Assembly (NCBI GenBank): GCA_033391075.1 | Contig: JAWPMV010000001.1 | Location: 2,480,001-2,544,000, forward strand | Source of the DNA: Bacteroidia bacterium | Lineage (GTDB): Bacteria; Bacteroidota; Bacteroidia; J057 | DNA length: 64,000 nucleotides | Direction of reading: 5' to 3' | Shown here: positions 53,679-62,077 of the stretch, piece by piece | Layout: every line of letters begins with the position of its first letter | How positions within the stretch are numbered: position 1 is the stretch's first letter | Notes under the pieces: model-generated | Seen by the model: only the letters and a program-made list of their open reading frames with translations | Databases searched by the model: none | Told to the model about the DNA's origin: nothing | Program-made: the position numbers and the translations under genes

Positions 53679-54771
53679 ATTGCTGTTTGGCTTCTTTTTG
53701 AGGGAGGTTAAATCCTTCTACATATTTAAGTAGGATCACGAGAGCACCCAATGCAATTACGCTTGCAAATACCCAACAAAGGACTGGCTGAAATCCCAAA
53801 AAGCCAAAAAGCTCATTGCTGGATACCCATACAGCCAGGCAAATACCATAGCCGTATATGCTTAGTTCCCGATTACTCAGTTGTTTGCTTCGGGTATACA
53901 TAAAATAGCCCGCGGATAAGAGGGCAAGTGCCATCACAAAATGCAGAAAAACAGGAGCCAGTAAAAAAACAACTGCAGCATTGATAACAAAAAGTGCAAG
54001 CCATACATAGGCAAGGCTCATGGCACTTTTCTCTTCTATGTCTTTTTCTTTTTTATGTTGCTTGATAATTTCAAATAGAGGACTGGAATTGGGATTGATG
54101 GCTATTTTTTCTGGCTCAGTCTTATTAGGAATTGCTTTTCTGACTACTTTTTCTCCAAATGCCTCCAGACGCTGGGCAGCTAAATTTGAAAATTTTCCTG
54201 CAGGAAATTTTTCCAGAAAATCCCGATAGGCGAGTGCTGTATTTAATTTGTCTGCTCGTTCCCAATTTTGCAATTCTATTTCCAGAAATCGGTATTGAAC
54301 AGCCAGGCGAGATTCCAGCTGGTGCATGCGCTCCCGAATTTGCTTTCCATAAGCACTATGAGGGAAACTTTTCAGGAAATGATTATAGGCAGCTATGCTG
54401 TCAAGGTTGGTGGCTTCTTCCAGAGCCAACTCCTCCAGTTGAATTTCTGCTGAATTGCCGGTTTCTTCCTGAGGCTTCTTTAATTGATTTTTCTCAAGTT
54501 TGATGATTCGTTTCCCCGCGAGTTTTGCGAATTTACCATTGGGGTAATCATCCAGGAATTTTTCATAGGTGTAAATCCGGTCGCTTCTTTGAGCTATTCG
54601 CCAGGCCCTTTCTTCCTCGAGTTCTTCTCTTCTCTGGATCGCGGATTCTCGGTAATTACTATTTGGGAATTGGGATAGGAACCTCAGGTATGCGGTAAGG
54701 GTATCTTGCTCACACGCATTTAACCAGGCATCATGTTCGTGCCTTTCTTTAATGTTAGAGGTTTCGTTCAT
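53677..54771 (-). CDS. Helical-repeat protein with C-terminal membrane helices
   Basis: A 364-residue protein. The N-terminal two thirds hold four short helical repeats of about 45 residues with the pattern W..A...D...AY..FL..FP.G.[FY]...A..R: around residues 12-55, 55-100, 115-155 and 165-210 (for example YEKFLDDYPNGKFAKLAGKR, YRDFLEKFPAGKFSNLAAQR). Repeats of this type occur in bacterial signalling and conflict proteins and probably bind partners. Residues about 248-355 contain four membrane helices. No signal peptide, so the repeats are cytoplasmic. First gene of the minus-strand operon with DUF350, MoxR and vWA-like proteins. Confidence 0.72.
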   Translation of the reverse strand: MNETSNIKERHEHDAWLNACEQDTLTAYLRFLSQFPNSNYRESAIQRREELEEERAWRIAQRSDRIYTYEKFLDDYPNGKFAKLAGKRIIKLEKNQLKKPQEETGNSAEIQLEELALEEATNLDSIAAYNHFLKSFPHSAYGKQIRERMHQLESRLAVQYRFLEIELQNWERADKLNTALAYRDFLEKFPAGKFSNLAAQRLEAFGEKVVRKAIPNKTEPEKIAINPNSSPLFEIIKQHKKEKDIEEKSAMSLAYVWLALFVINAAVVFLLAPVFLHFVMALALLSAGYFMYTRSKQLSNRELSIYGYGICLAVWVSSNELFGFLGFQPVLCWVFASVIALGALVILLKYVEGFNLPQKEAKQQ

Positions 54772-54864
54772 TGGCTATTTCCCAATCCAATCCTATATAC
54801 TTGCAATATACGAATTCTATTCCTGATTTGGAGAGGCTTTCTGGGATTACTTACTTTATGTTTC

Positions 54865-56187
54865 ATGAGCAATGGTCGTACCAAATATCTCTGGATTGGA
54901 ATGATTCTTATCCATTTCTGCTTTCTCCTTTACCAGGGATTCGAAGGGGGCTACTTTTTAGTCGATTCTGAGGACTATATACAAGCCAGTAAAAACCTAT
55001 GGGAAAAGCAAAGTCTATATTCCGCTGAAATGGATGAAGGGAATTTGTATGAAGGGAATTTTAGCCGTAGACCTCCCCTATATCCTGCCTTCTTACTCCC
55101 TGCATATATCTTAAATGAAAGCTGGATAATCGGCCTTATTCTGCAAAATCTTATCAGTTTGCTCTCTATCGGGCTTTTTTTAAAGATTTACCAACTCTTG
55201 TATCCCGATAAAAATATCCCTTATCTGCTTATTGCATGCCTTTTCTTTTACCCTGCCCAATTTATTTATGCCAACTTGATCATGAGTGAAAGCCTCTTTC
55301 AGCTTTTGCTAACGGCTAGTTTATTTTATTTGTTGAAAGGAGAAAAAGAAGATTCAAAAAAATATTTTCTCTTGCATGCATGTTGTTTGGCGGCAGCCCT
55401 ATTAACAAAGCCTGTACTATATTTATTCATTCCTGTCCATGCTTTGTATTTTTTGTTTCGTGGAGTTAGAAAAAGAAAAAGTTATTTTTTTCTAACAGCC
55501 CTTATTCCCCTGATTGTTCTCTTTTCCTATTCATGGAGAAATTATTTACAGACAGATTACCTACACGTTTCAAGTGTTCAGAATATCAATTTGTTGCAAT
55601 ATCCCGTTACTTATATCCTTTCACAGGAGATGGAAGTAGAAAAAGCGGATAGTCTCATCGATCATTTTCATGTTGAAGCTCGAAAAAAGGAGAGTTTTAA
55701 AGAAGAACAAAAGTATTGGAGCGAAAAAAACAGGGAAGTCCTCTTTCGCTATCCGGGAACTTTTATAAAACTTCAAGTGCGGGGCATGCTAAATTTCTTT
55801 CTGGATCCGGGGAGATTTGATGTGTATCATTTCTTTGGGATAAAAGCTTCGGCTGGAGAAGGATTGATGGCTACTTTTGGAAAAGATGGTTATCGTGGAA
55901 TTTGGAATTATTTAGCTCGGCAGCCCCTGGGGATTCTCTTTTTACTATTTGGAGTGCTGCTAATCAATGGGATAAAGTTTCTCGGGCTTTTGGCTTTCCC
56001 TTTTCAGAAAGAAATTCCCCTTAGGTCCCGGCTTTATATTTGGCTTCCTGTGATTTACCTCGCAGCTGTAACTGGAGTCATGGGAGCTTCAAGATTTTCG
56101 CTTCCTGTTTTTTTCTTTTTGCTGCTTATGCTTGTCCCTTTTATTGAAAAGTTGCACTCCCTTTATTTGAAGATCAGATCCCAGTAA
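54865..56187 (+). CDS. GT-C fold membrane glycosyltransferase (GT39/PMT-like)
   Basis: A 440-residue integral membrane protein with about 10-12 helices. The first extracytoplasmic loop contains VDSEDYIQ, equivalent in place to the catalytic acidic motif of GT-C enzymes (ArnT/PMT), followed by FSRRPPLYPAF, as is usual in this family (R..P..P). A roughly 70-residue soluble loop lies around 240-310. It should transfer sugar from a polyprenyl-phosphate donor on the outer side of the inner membrane. The frame is open from 54733, but that would overlap the divergent gene; ATG 54865 (MSNGRTKYL) gives the expected N-terminal helix. Its 3' end overlaps the convergent reductase gene by 25 bases. Confidence 0.78.
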   Translation: MSNGRTKYLWIGMILIHFCFLLYQGFEGGYFLVDSEDYIQASKNLWEKQSLYSAEMDEGNLYEGNFSRRPPLYPAFLLPAYILNESWIIGLILQNLISLLSIGLFLKIYQLLYPDKNIPYLLIACLFFYPAQFIYANLIMSESLFQLLLTASLFYLLKGEKEDSKKYFLLHACCLAAALLTKPVLYLFIPVHALYFLFRGVRKRKSYFFLTALIPLIVLFSYSWRNYLQTDYLHVSSVQNINLLQYPVTYILSQEMEVEKADSLIDHFHVEARKKESFKEEQKYWSEKNREVLFRYPGTFIKLQVRGMLNFFLDPGRFDVYHFFGIKASAGEGLMATFGKDGYRGIWNYLARQPLGILFLLFGVLLINGIKFLGLLAFPFQKEIPLRSRLYIWLPVIYLAAVTGVMGASRFSLPVFFFLLLMLVPFIEKLHSLYLKIRSQ

Positions 56188-57395
56188 AAAGAAGGTTTAG
56201 AGAGTTCTTTTCGGATATCGAGATTCTCAAACATCATGGTAAACATGGTTCTGAGAGAAGGATTTCGATTGGCTTTGTTGACGATGAAATTGAATAACCA
56301 GGGGAAGCGCACCAGTTTTTGCATTTTGTAGCTTAGGTCCAGTTCTTTACCCAGGCGTCTATATACTTCCGCATCATACTTCTGGAAAAAGGAAGAAGAT
56401 TGATCCTGATCGCTGATCGATTTCTGAGCCCATTCTGCTGCAAATATTCCACTCATCATGGCATTGCTGATACCTTCTCCCGTGAAAGGGTCAATTAAAG
56501 AGGCCGCATCTCCCACCAACATATAATTATCTCCTGATATCTTTCTCTTTTTTGAGCCCAGAGGTAATCCAAATCCTTTGATGGAATCCACCATTTCAGC
56601 ATCCTCAAAGCGCTCTTTGAGATGAGGGTGATTTTCTATTAGTTCATGGAGTTTGCTTTTGAGATTGATCTTGTGTTTGCTCACATGTTCACTGAGCATA
56701 CCCAGACCCACATTAGCCATATCTTTGTCCAGGGGAAAAATCCATAAGTAGCCGGGAAGTAAATCCTTGAGGTAATGGAGTTCAATGAAGTTTTCTTCAT
56801 TAAAACCTTTGACTCCCTTATAATAAGCCCGGATTCCTGCGCTATGATGCTTTTTATCCATCTTCTCGTCCGCGAGGAGCTTGCTCAATCTGGACTGAGC
56901 ACCATCAGCTGCAATTACGATCTTGGCCTGGATATCCTCTTTTCCATTTGATAAGCAAATCTTTCCTGATTCACGTCGAGCTTCCTGGACTTTGAAGTTC
57001 TGTTTAATTTGGATATTCTTTTTCTCCTGAATCAATTTGAAGAGAAAACTATCAAACGCTATTCTTTTACTGATGAAACCAGGGGACCTGCTTTCTGCAG
57101 TTCGCTTGCTATAGAAAGGTATATCCAGGGCTCTTTTATTCGGGGCAAAGAAGCGAATGCCCCAGGTATCCAGTTTCTCCGAAAATTGATAAAGGGATTC
57201 TTTGTAGGAAGGATCAATCATTCTCAATGCGTCCAGCACCTTGCCGCTTAAGGCATCGCCACAAATTTTATCTCGGGGGAAAACATCCTTTTCAAGCAGG
57301 ATTACGGACAAATCTGTCTCAGCCAATTTAAGGGCTGCTGCTACACCGCCCGGACCGGCTCCTGCAATTGCAACATCAAATTCTTTGGTCATCAT
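56163..57395 (-). CDS. Geranylgeranyl-reductase-family FAD oxidoreductase
   Basis: A 410-residue flavoprotein. The FAD dinucleotide motif is AIAGAGPGGVAAA (about 9-21), the family loop FPRDKICGDALSG (about 39-51), ADGAQSRL around 160, and the second FAD motif MLVGDAASLIDPFTGEGI around 280-297. Members reduce isoprenoid chains (archaeal lipids, chlorophyll or menaquinone side chains) or hydroxylate small molecules. In Bacteroidota they are common but mostly uncharacterised. The start overlaps the upstream stop by 4 bases (ATGA), so it is translated together with the YVTN-SPOR protein. Substrate unknown. Confidence 0.85.
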   Translation of the reverse strand: MMTKEFDVAIAGAGPGGVAAALKLAETDLSVILLEKDVFPRDKICGDALSGKVLDALRMIDPSYKESLYQFSEKLDTWGIRFFAPNKRALDIPFYSKRTAESRSPGFISKRIAFDSFLFKLIQEKKNIQIKQNFKVQEARRESGKICLSNGKEDIQAKIVIAADGAQSRLSKLLADEKMDKKHHSAGIRAYYKGVKGFNEENFIELHYLKDLLPGYLWIFPLDKDMANVGLGMLSEHVSKHKINLKSKLHELIENHPHLKERFEDAEMVDSIKGFGLPLGSKKRKISGDNYMLVGDAASLIDPFTGEGISNAMMSGIFAAEWAQKSISDQDQSSSFFQKYDAEVYRRLGKELDLSYKMQKLVRFPWLFNFIVNKANRNPSLRTMFTMMFENLDIRKELSKPSFYWDLIFK

Positions 57396-59026
57396 TGTTT
57401 GAGCACCCAGGCTTGTATACCGGTTTTCTTGCGAAAATCTTTGGCTGCATCACTTGCAAGCTCTTTCGCAGAATAATTGCCAGCACTCACTCTGAAACCT
57501 CCTTGTTCATTAGGAAGTACCTTGGTATCATAGCCATCTTTTGAAAGCTCGCGGGCTTTCTTTTGCGCAGATCGATCATTTTGATAACTGCCAACGATAA
57601 CATGATAGGATTGGGTTTCCAGGGCTCGATTGAGGGCCATTTCCGGAAGCCGGGCATTGCTTGGGTTTTTTTGTTTGCTTTCTTTGCTTGCCAATTGCCT
57701 TTGAGGCGCCTGGTTAATTTTATTCGTGTCCGCTTTCTTAAGGGGAGTATCAGGGCTTTCTTCTATGCTTTTTTCCCTGTATACATAAAAAGTGGGATCA
57801 ACAGCTGTTCTTTTTCTGGGTACATAATAAAAGGAACTGGGTCGTTTTCTTTTCTCCTGTACAGCTGGAGGATTTGAAGCCAGATCCGGAGATTCTAAGG
57901 GAATGTCTGCCCATTCATCTTCCAACAAATCTGCATCTTCAAATACCATGATGCTACCGGTATAGCAGGCGACCCAGATGAGTTTGCTTACCGGGTCGAA
58001 GGTAATACCAATAGGTTTTTCATGGGTTTTGATATCTTCCAGAACTACCATGCTGTCTGTGGCAACTTTACTCAATTTATCGTCTTCATAATTGACGACA
58101 TAGAGGTAGTTGGAATTTCCGGAAAGGGTAATGCTCCGGGCTTCTTTACCTGTATTTATTTTTTTTACCAATTCTCTTTTAACCAGATCAATTTTTGCTA
58201 CTTCTCCCTCTCTACTCAAGCTTACATATAAAAAGCGGTCTGAGGGGTCAAGTATAAGATGTCTGGGCGTCTTTCCATAAGCATCCATCCAGTTCATGGA
58301 ATAGTCCAGCAGGTTCAGTACTGCAATCTCATCTTCTCCCATAATACTGATATAGGCGAAACTGGATTTTGAATCAATGGCTATACCTCTGGGGTATTTC
58401 CCCAGTTTGATCCTGCGTAACTCTTCTTCGGTTTCCAGGTCAATAACACTTAAATCCCCACTGCACCAATTAGAAACCAAGAGGATTTTTCCATTGGGAC
58501 TAACTGACAGAAACTTTGGTACAGAACCCACCTCTATCATGGATTCTATTTCTAGGGACTGGGTATTTATTTTGTAAATAAAGCTGGGGTCGTAGGTCTC
58601 ACTGATGACGCAATTATCCTGTCCGGGATTGTTATATCCGGGTCCATACATTTTGTAATTGCTGACATAGGCATAAACTCCTTCTTTATCGAATGCAACT
58701 TCTACGGGAGAACCTTTGAGACTGGAGGGTAAGTCTTCCTGCCCCAATTTTTTGGGATTGACCTGATCTCTGATGGTTTTCAGAAGAGTATAGTTTCGGT
58801 CATAAACTGTAATGCTATGACGATACATCATGTTTTGGGCGAAAAATCTCCCATTGCCTGAATACACAATAGATTTTGGCCGGATGTTTCCTCTAATGAT
58901 TTTCTTAAGCTGGAGACTTTGGCTCAATTCGGTTTCTTGCTGATCACTCCAATCCTGAGGAACTGGTACAAAGCCCCCGATAAAAAATATCAATAGTGCA
59001 GCTAAAAGAATCCGATATAAGTACAT
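57392..59026 (-). CDS. Secreted YVTN beta-propeller protein with C-terminal SPOR domain
   Basis: A 544-residue exported protein (signal 1-22). Residues about 40-375 form a YncE-like seven-bladed propeller (VSPNGKILLVSNW, AYISIMGEDEIAVLNL, LYVVNYEDDKLSKV). A proline/lysine-rich linker follows (about 380-465), and residues about 470-544 are a SPOR domain (YHVIVGSYQNDRSAQKKA, GGFRVSAGNYS). SPOR domains bind peptidoglycan lacking stem peptides at division sites, so the propeller may be held at septal cell wall. It is upstream of, and overlapping, the geranylgeranyl-reductase-like gene. Its own role is unknown. Confidence 0.85.
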   Translation of the reverse strand: MYLYRILLAALLIFFIGGFVPVPQDWSDQQETELSQSLQLKKIIRGNIRPKSIVYSGNGRFFAQNMMYRHSITVYDRNYTLLKTIRDQVNPKKLGQEDLPSSLKGSPVEVAFDKEGVYAYVSNYKMYGPGYNNPGQDNCVISETYDPSFIYKINTQSLEIESMIEVGSVPKFLSVSPNGKILLVSNWCSGDLSVIDLETEEELRRIKLGKYPRGIAIDSKSSFAYISIMGEDEIAVLNLLDYSMNWMDAYGKTPRHLILDPSDRFLYVSLSREGEVAKIDLVKRELVKKINTGKEARSITLSGNSNYLYVVNYEDDKLSKVATDSMVVLEDIKTHEKPIGITFDPVSKLIWVACYTGSIMVFEDADLLEDEWADIPLESPDLASNPPAVQEKRKRPSSFYYVPRKRTAVDPTFYVYREKSIEESPDTPLKKADTNKINQAPQRQLASKESKQKNPSNARLPEMALNRALETQSYHVIVGSYQNDRSAQKKARELSKDGYDTKVLPNEQGGFRVSAGNYSAKELASDAAKDFRKKTGIQAWVLKQ

Positions 59027-59080
59027 GCAGCGTTTCGTGGAACAAGATTATGGTATGCAAGTTACGAAATAAACAAGGAA

Positions 59081-59104
59081 AAGGCGTGAATAATTTCACG
59101 CCTT
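59081..59104. terminator. Hairpin terminator candidate between the two SPOR-protein genes
   Basis: AAGGCGTGAA (59081-59090) and TTCACGCCTT (59095-59104) form a perfect 10-base stem with a 4-base loop. It lies between the start of the YVTN-SPOR gene and the stop of the thioredoxin-fold gene, 118 bases beyond the latter. The T-run on the minus strand is short. Confidence 0.5.
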
Positions 59105-59221
59105 ATTCCTACAATAGGTACTATTTCATGGGCTTTGTTTGGGTTTCATCAATTTGCTTTTAAACACTAAGCAATTCGCAGGGATTAAACATCCTGCACC
59201 TATTCAACCATTCAAAAAAAT

Positions 59222-60178
59222 CTAATTTATTAATTGATCAAGATCGAGGATCGATGGATTTGATTTATCGATCTTGTAAATGACATGGGCATAAATTTCA
59301 GCCTCCTCACGTGAAGTGTAATTTCCCAGTACCAATTTATAAACAGGAATCTGGTTCACTTCCTCGGCAAAGACCCACATATTTCCTTTCCACACCCGTT
59401 GGAAGCGACTGACCATTTGACGGAGCTGCTTATAGCTGGTGTAGCTTCCAATCAGTAAGCCCAGAGACTGATCTGCTTCTCTTGCTTGCTGTTTATTCAT
59501 GAGACTATACTCATGCATACCCGGCACATCAAGGTGTAAGAGGGATTGTCCTCGGCTTACTTGCCTTAAAGGAGCCGCTTTGACAGCTTCTTTTACTTCT
59601 TGCCCACGTGAGACTGAGTTGTTTGTTGACTTTGTTTGGGTTTGGGACCGACTTACTGAAACAGCAGGCATATTTGGGATCACCTCGCTTTGATTCGAAG
59701 CAGCAGGAGCGGCCGCAATAAGAGAGGGGATTTCTACCGTTTCTACCTGTCTTTCGGCAATAAACTTTTCATGCTTCTCCAATATACTTCTGAGGGAAGC
59801 TGAAGCTGCAAAACCCTGTACTTTTCCTATCAAATTACCTTCAGGGGTAAAAACCAGGGTAGTGGGAAGTTTGAATACCTGGTGTTTTTGCACCAATTGA
59901 GCATCTTTCTTCCCGGAAAATACATTTACTCGACCTACTTGATAGTGTTGGGCCAGATACTTGCGTACCTGTTTATTCGCCCAAGTCTTTCTGAGCATCT
60001 TCCGATGTTCCTTGGAGTTGTGTTTAAAAAGGTAAATAAGGAAGGGTTGTTGCTTGCTTGAAGCAATTGCCTGGATCTCCTGGAATGATCCATCTTTAAA
60101 AGGCAGGGATTGTCCGCTTGAAAGAACGGTCAGGACAATCGTAAAGAGAGCAAAGAGCGATAAGGTTTTACGAACCAT
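59222..60178 (-). CDS. Exported thioredoxin-fold protein lacking CxxC, with SPOR-like C-terminus
   Basis: A 318-residue exported protein (signal 1-23). Residues about 27-150 are a thioredoxin-like fold. The strand FLIYLFKHNSKEH occupies the place of the redox loop but has no cysteine, while the cis-proline segment FKLPTTLVF and PEGNLIGKVQGF are kept. A low-complexity linker follows (150-215). Residues about 228-305 resemble a SPOR domain (SLGLLIGSYTSYKQLRQM, YKLVLGNYTSREEAEIYA). It cannot be a thiol oxidoreductase and more likely binds a partner or client. It is upstream of the YVTN-SPOR gene on the same strand, with a hairpin between, so co-transcription is uncertain. Confidence 0.75.
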   Translation of the reverse strand: MVRKTLSLFALFTIVLTVLSSGQSLPFKDGSFQEIQAIASSKQQPFLIYLFKHNSKEHRKMLRKTWANKQVRKYLAQHYQVGRVNVFSGKKDAQLVQKHQVFKLPTTLVFTPEGNLIGKVQGFAASASLRSILEKHEKFIAERQVETVEIPSLIAAAPAASNQSEVIPNMPAVSVSRSQTQTKSTNNSVSRGQEVKEAVKAAPLRQVSRGQSLLHLDVPGMHEYSLMNKQQAREADQSLGLLIGSYTSYKQLRQMVSRFQRVWKGNMWVFAEEVNQIPVYKLVLGNYTSREEAEIYAHVIYKIDKSNPSILDLDQLIN

Positions 60179-60410
60179 AGAGCTAGGGGTAAAGGTGATA
60201 ATTGTTTGGTTAACAAAAGCGTAAATGAAACAAAAGCAATTTGTCTTCGACTGAATACTATTCTTCGCACTCAGTCTAACAGGTTAATTCAAGAATGCGC
60301 GTTTAAAAACTAAAAAATTAATGACCCCAATCGTGTTTACATGATTATAACTTTATCTATATCGAATTTATTTAAAATCCGACATAATTCCTCCAAATAA
60401 AACTTAAAAC

Positions 60411-60446
60411 TTCCTGGCTTTTCCTGTCAATTCCTGCTAATTCCTT
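60411..60446. repeat. Four TTCCT repeats with exact 10-base period
   Basis: TTCCTG, TTCCTG, TTCCTG and TTCCTT begin at 60411, 60421, 60431 and 60441, one DNA helical turn apart. The last two fall within or next to the 3' end of the GMC gene (stop at 60437). The rest of the 258-base spacer 60179-60436 is AT-rich and otherwise shows nothing I can name. Confidence 0.6.
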
Positions 60447-62077
60447 ACATCAGACCCTTCACGCATACTATTTAGGGCGATTTTTTGCTCAGAATCGTCG
60501 TTTTTGACCATTTGCGCAGCTTTTTCGGCAATCATGATAACAGCAGCATTCGTGTTACCTGATATGATTTGTGGCATGATAGAAGCATCTGCAATTCTTA
60601 TTCCCTCTAAGCCCCTGATTCTCAGCTTGGCGTCAACTACCGACTCTGCTTTATTCCCCATTTTACAAGTACCCACAGGATGGTAGCAACTTTGAACATG
60701 CTCGAGTATATGTTTCTTTAAATCTTCGTCGCTTTTATAGGTTTCCGGAAAGGCTAATCGCTTGCGGTTTTGCGAAAATGCCTGGCTAAAGAACAAATCC
60801 CGCGCTATCCGTGCTCCTTCTAACATGGTGTCGAAGTCTTTTTTCTCTTCAAAATAGCGTGGGTCTATCTTTGGGGCTGCAAATGGATCATTTGAGTATA
60901 GACGAATTTCCCCTTTGCTTTCAGGACGAAGCAGGGTAGGGAAGATGCTACAGCCATCCAGATTTTTCGGAATAGAATCATAATCGTGCATGTCAGTACC
61001 AAATGCAGGGCTAAAATGTAGCTGCAAGTCTGGTCGGTCAAGTTCTGGCTGAGTTTTTAAAAAGGCATTGGCTTCTAATGGACCGGAAGCAAGGGGACCT
61101 TTTTTGAATAGCAAATATTTCAGGTAGTTTTTTAGGGATTCCTGGGTATTAAGAGAGGACCCTTTGGGTCGAGCAATTATTCCCATTCCTAAAATGAGGT
61201 GATCCTGCAAATTTTGTCCTATTCCGGGCAGTTTGTGATGTAGGGGGATACCATGCTTTTTCAGTTCCTCTTCGGGTCCGATTCCGGAAAGCATCAGGAG
61301 TTGAGGGGAGGCGAAAGCACCTGCAGAGAGAATTACCTCTTCATTGGCATATGCCCGTTTTTGCTTCTTTTTTTTGTGCAAAAATTCGATGCCTTTGACT
61401 TTCTTTCCTTCCAGTATCAGAGCACTGGCATGAGCATGGGTTATAACCGTTAGGTTGGGTCGAGATAAAACGGGTTTGAGATAAGCACTGGCTGTACTCC
61501 ATCTACGCCCGTTTTTGATAGTGAACTGAAGAAAACCATAACCTTCCTGTTTTTCTCCATTAAAGTCATCATTTGCCTTTAATCCATATTCTTTGCAGGC
61601 ATCCAGAAAAACGCCACCTAAGGGAGATTGATAGGCGGGATTACTGCCAACATAAAGGGGACCTTCTTTGCCATGATAGTTATCTAAATGTTCGGCATTG
61701 GATTCTGCTTTTCGAAAAAAAGGAAGTACTTCTTCATACGCCCATCCTTGATTTCCCATGGCAGCCCAATCATCATAATCGAGGGCATTCCCCCGGATGT
61801 AAGCCATCGCATTCGTAGAACTTGATCCTCCAAGTACTTTTCCCCGAGGCTGAAACATGCGACGATTGTTTACATGCTGTTGAGGGACTGTTTCAAAGGC
61901 CCAGTCTACTTTAGAGCGATGCAATTTTATGTATGCACTGGGTACATGGATCTCAAACTTTTGATCCTTTCCTCCTGCCTCCAGTAATAATACCTTTGCC
62001 TGAGGATCTTCAGATAGTCGATTAGCAAGTACACAACCCGCGGAGCCAGCCCCAACGATTATATAATCAAATGTCAT
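60437..62077 (-). CDS. GMC oxidoreductase, choline-dehydrogenase-like
   Basis: A 546-residue flavin-dependent alcohol oxidoreductase of the GMC family. FAD-binding VGAGSAGCVLANRL (about 7-20), GMC signature 1 GKVLGGSSSTNAMAYIRG (about 80-97), signature 2 SAGAFASPQLLMLSGIGP (about 255-272) and the C-terminal SCYHPVGTCKMG with active-site His are all visible. It is closest in style to choline dehydrogenase (BetA) and related alcohol dehydrogenases; no betaine aldehyde dehydrogenase is near. It overlaps the upstream SSS symporter gene by 11 bases, so the transported solute is probably its substrate. Confidence 0.9.
   Translation of the reverse strand: MTFDYIIVGAGSAGCVLANRLSEDPQAKVLLLEAGGKDQKFEIHVPSAYIKLHRSKVDWAFETVPQQHVNNRRMFQPRGKVLGGSSSTNAMAYIRGNALDYDDWAAMGNQGWAYEEVLPFFRKAESNAEHLDNYHGKEGPLYVGSNPAYQSPLGGVFLDACKEYGLKANDDFNGEKQEGYGFLQFTIKNGRRWSTASAYLKPVLSRPNLTVITHAHASALILEGKKVKGIEFLHKKKKQKRAYANEEVILSAGAFASPQLLMLSGIGPEEELKKHGIPLHHKLPGIGQNLQDHLILGMGIIARPKGSSLNTQESLKNYLKYLLFKKGPLASGPLEANAFLKTQPELDRPDLQLHFSPAFGTDMHDYDSIPKNLDGCSIFPTLLRPESKGEIRLYSNDPFAAPKIDPRYFEEKKDFDTMLEGARIARDLFFSQAFSQNRKRLAFPETYKSDEDLKKHILEHVQSCYHPVGTCKMGNKAESVVDAKLRIRGLEGIRIADASIMPQIISGNTNAAVIMIAEKAAQMVKNDDSEQKIALNSMREGSDVRN

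Noticed and set aside
54733-54864. 44-residue extension of the GT-C glycosyltransferase
   Set aside because: It would overlap the divergently transcribed repeat/TM gene and adds no recognisable sequence; ATG 54865 starts the first family helix.
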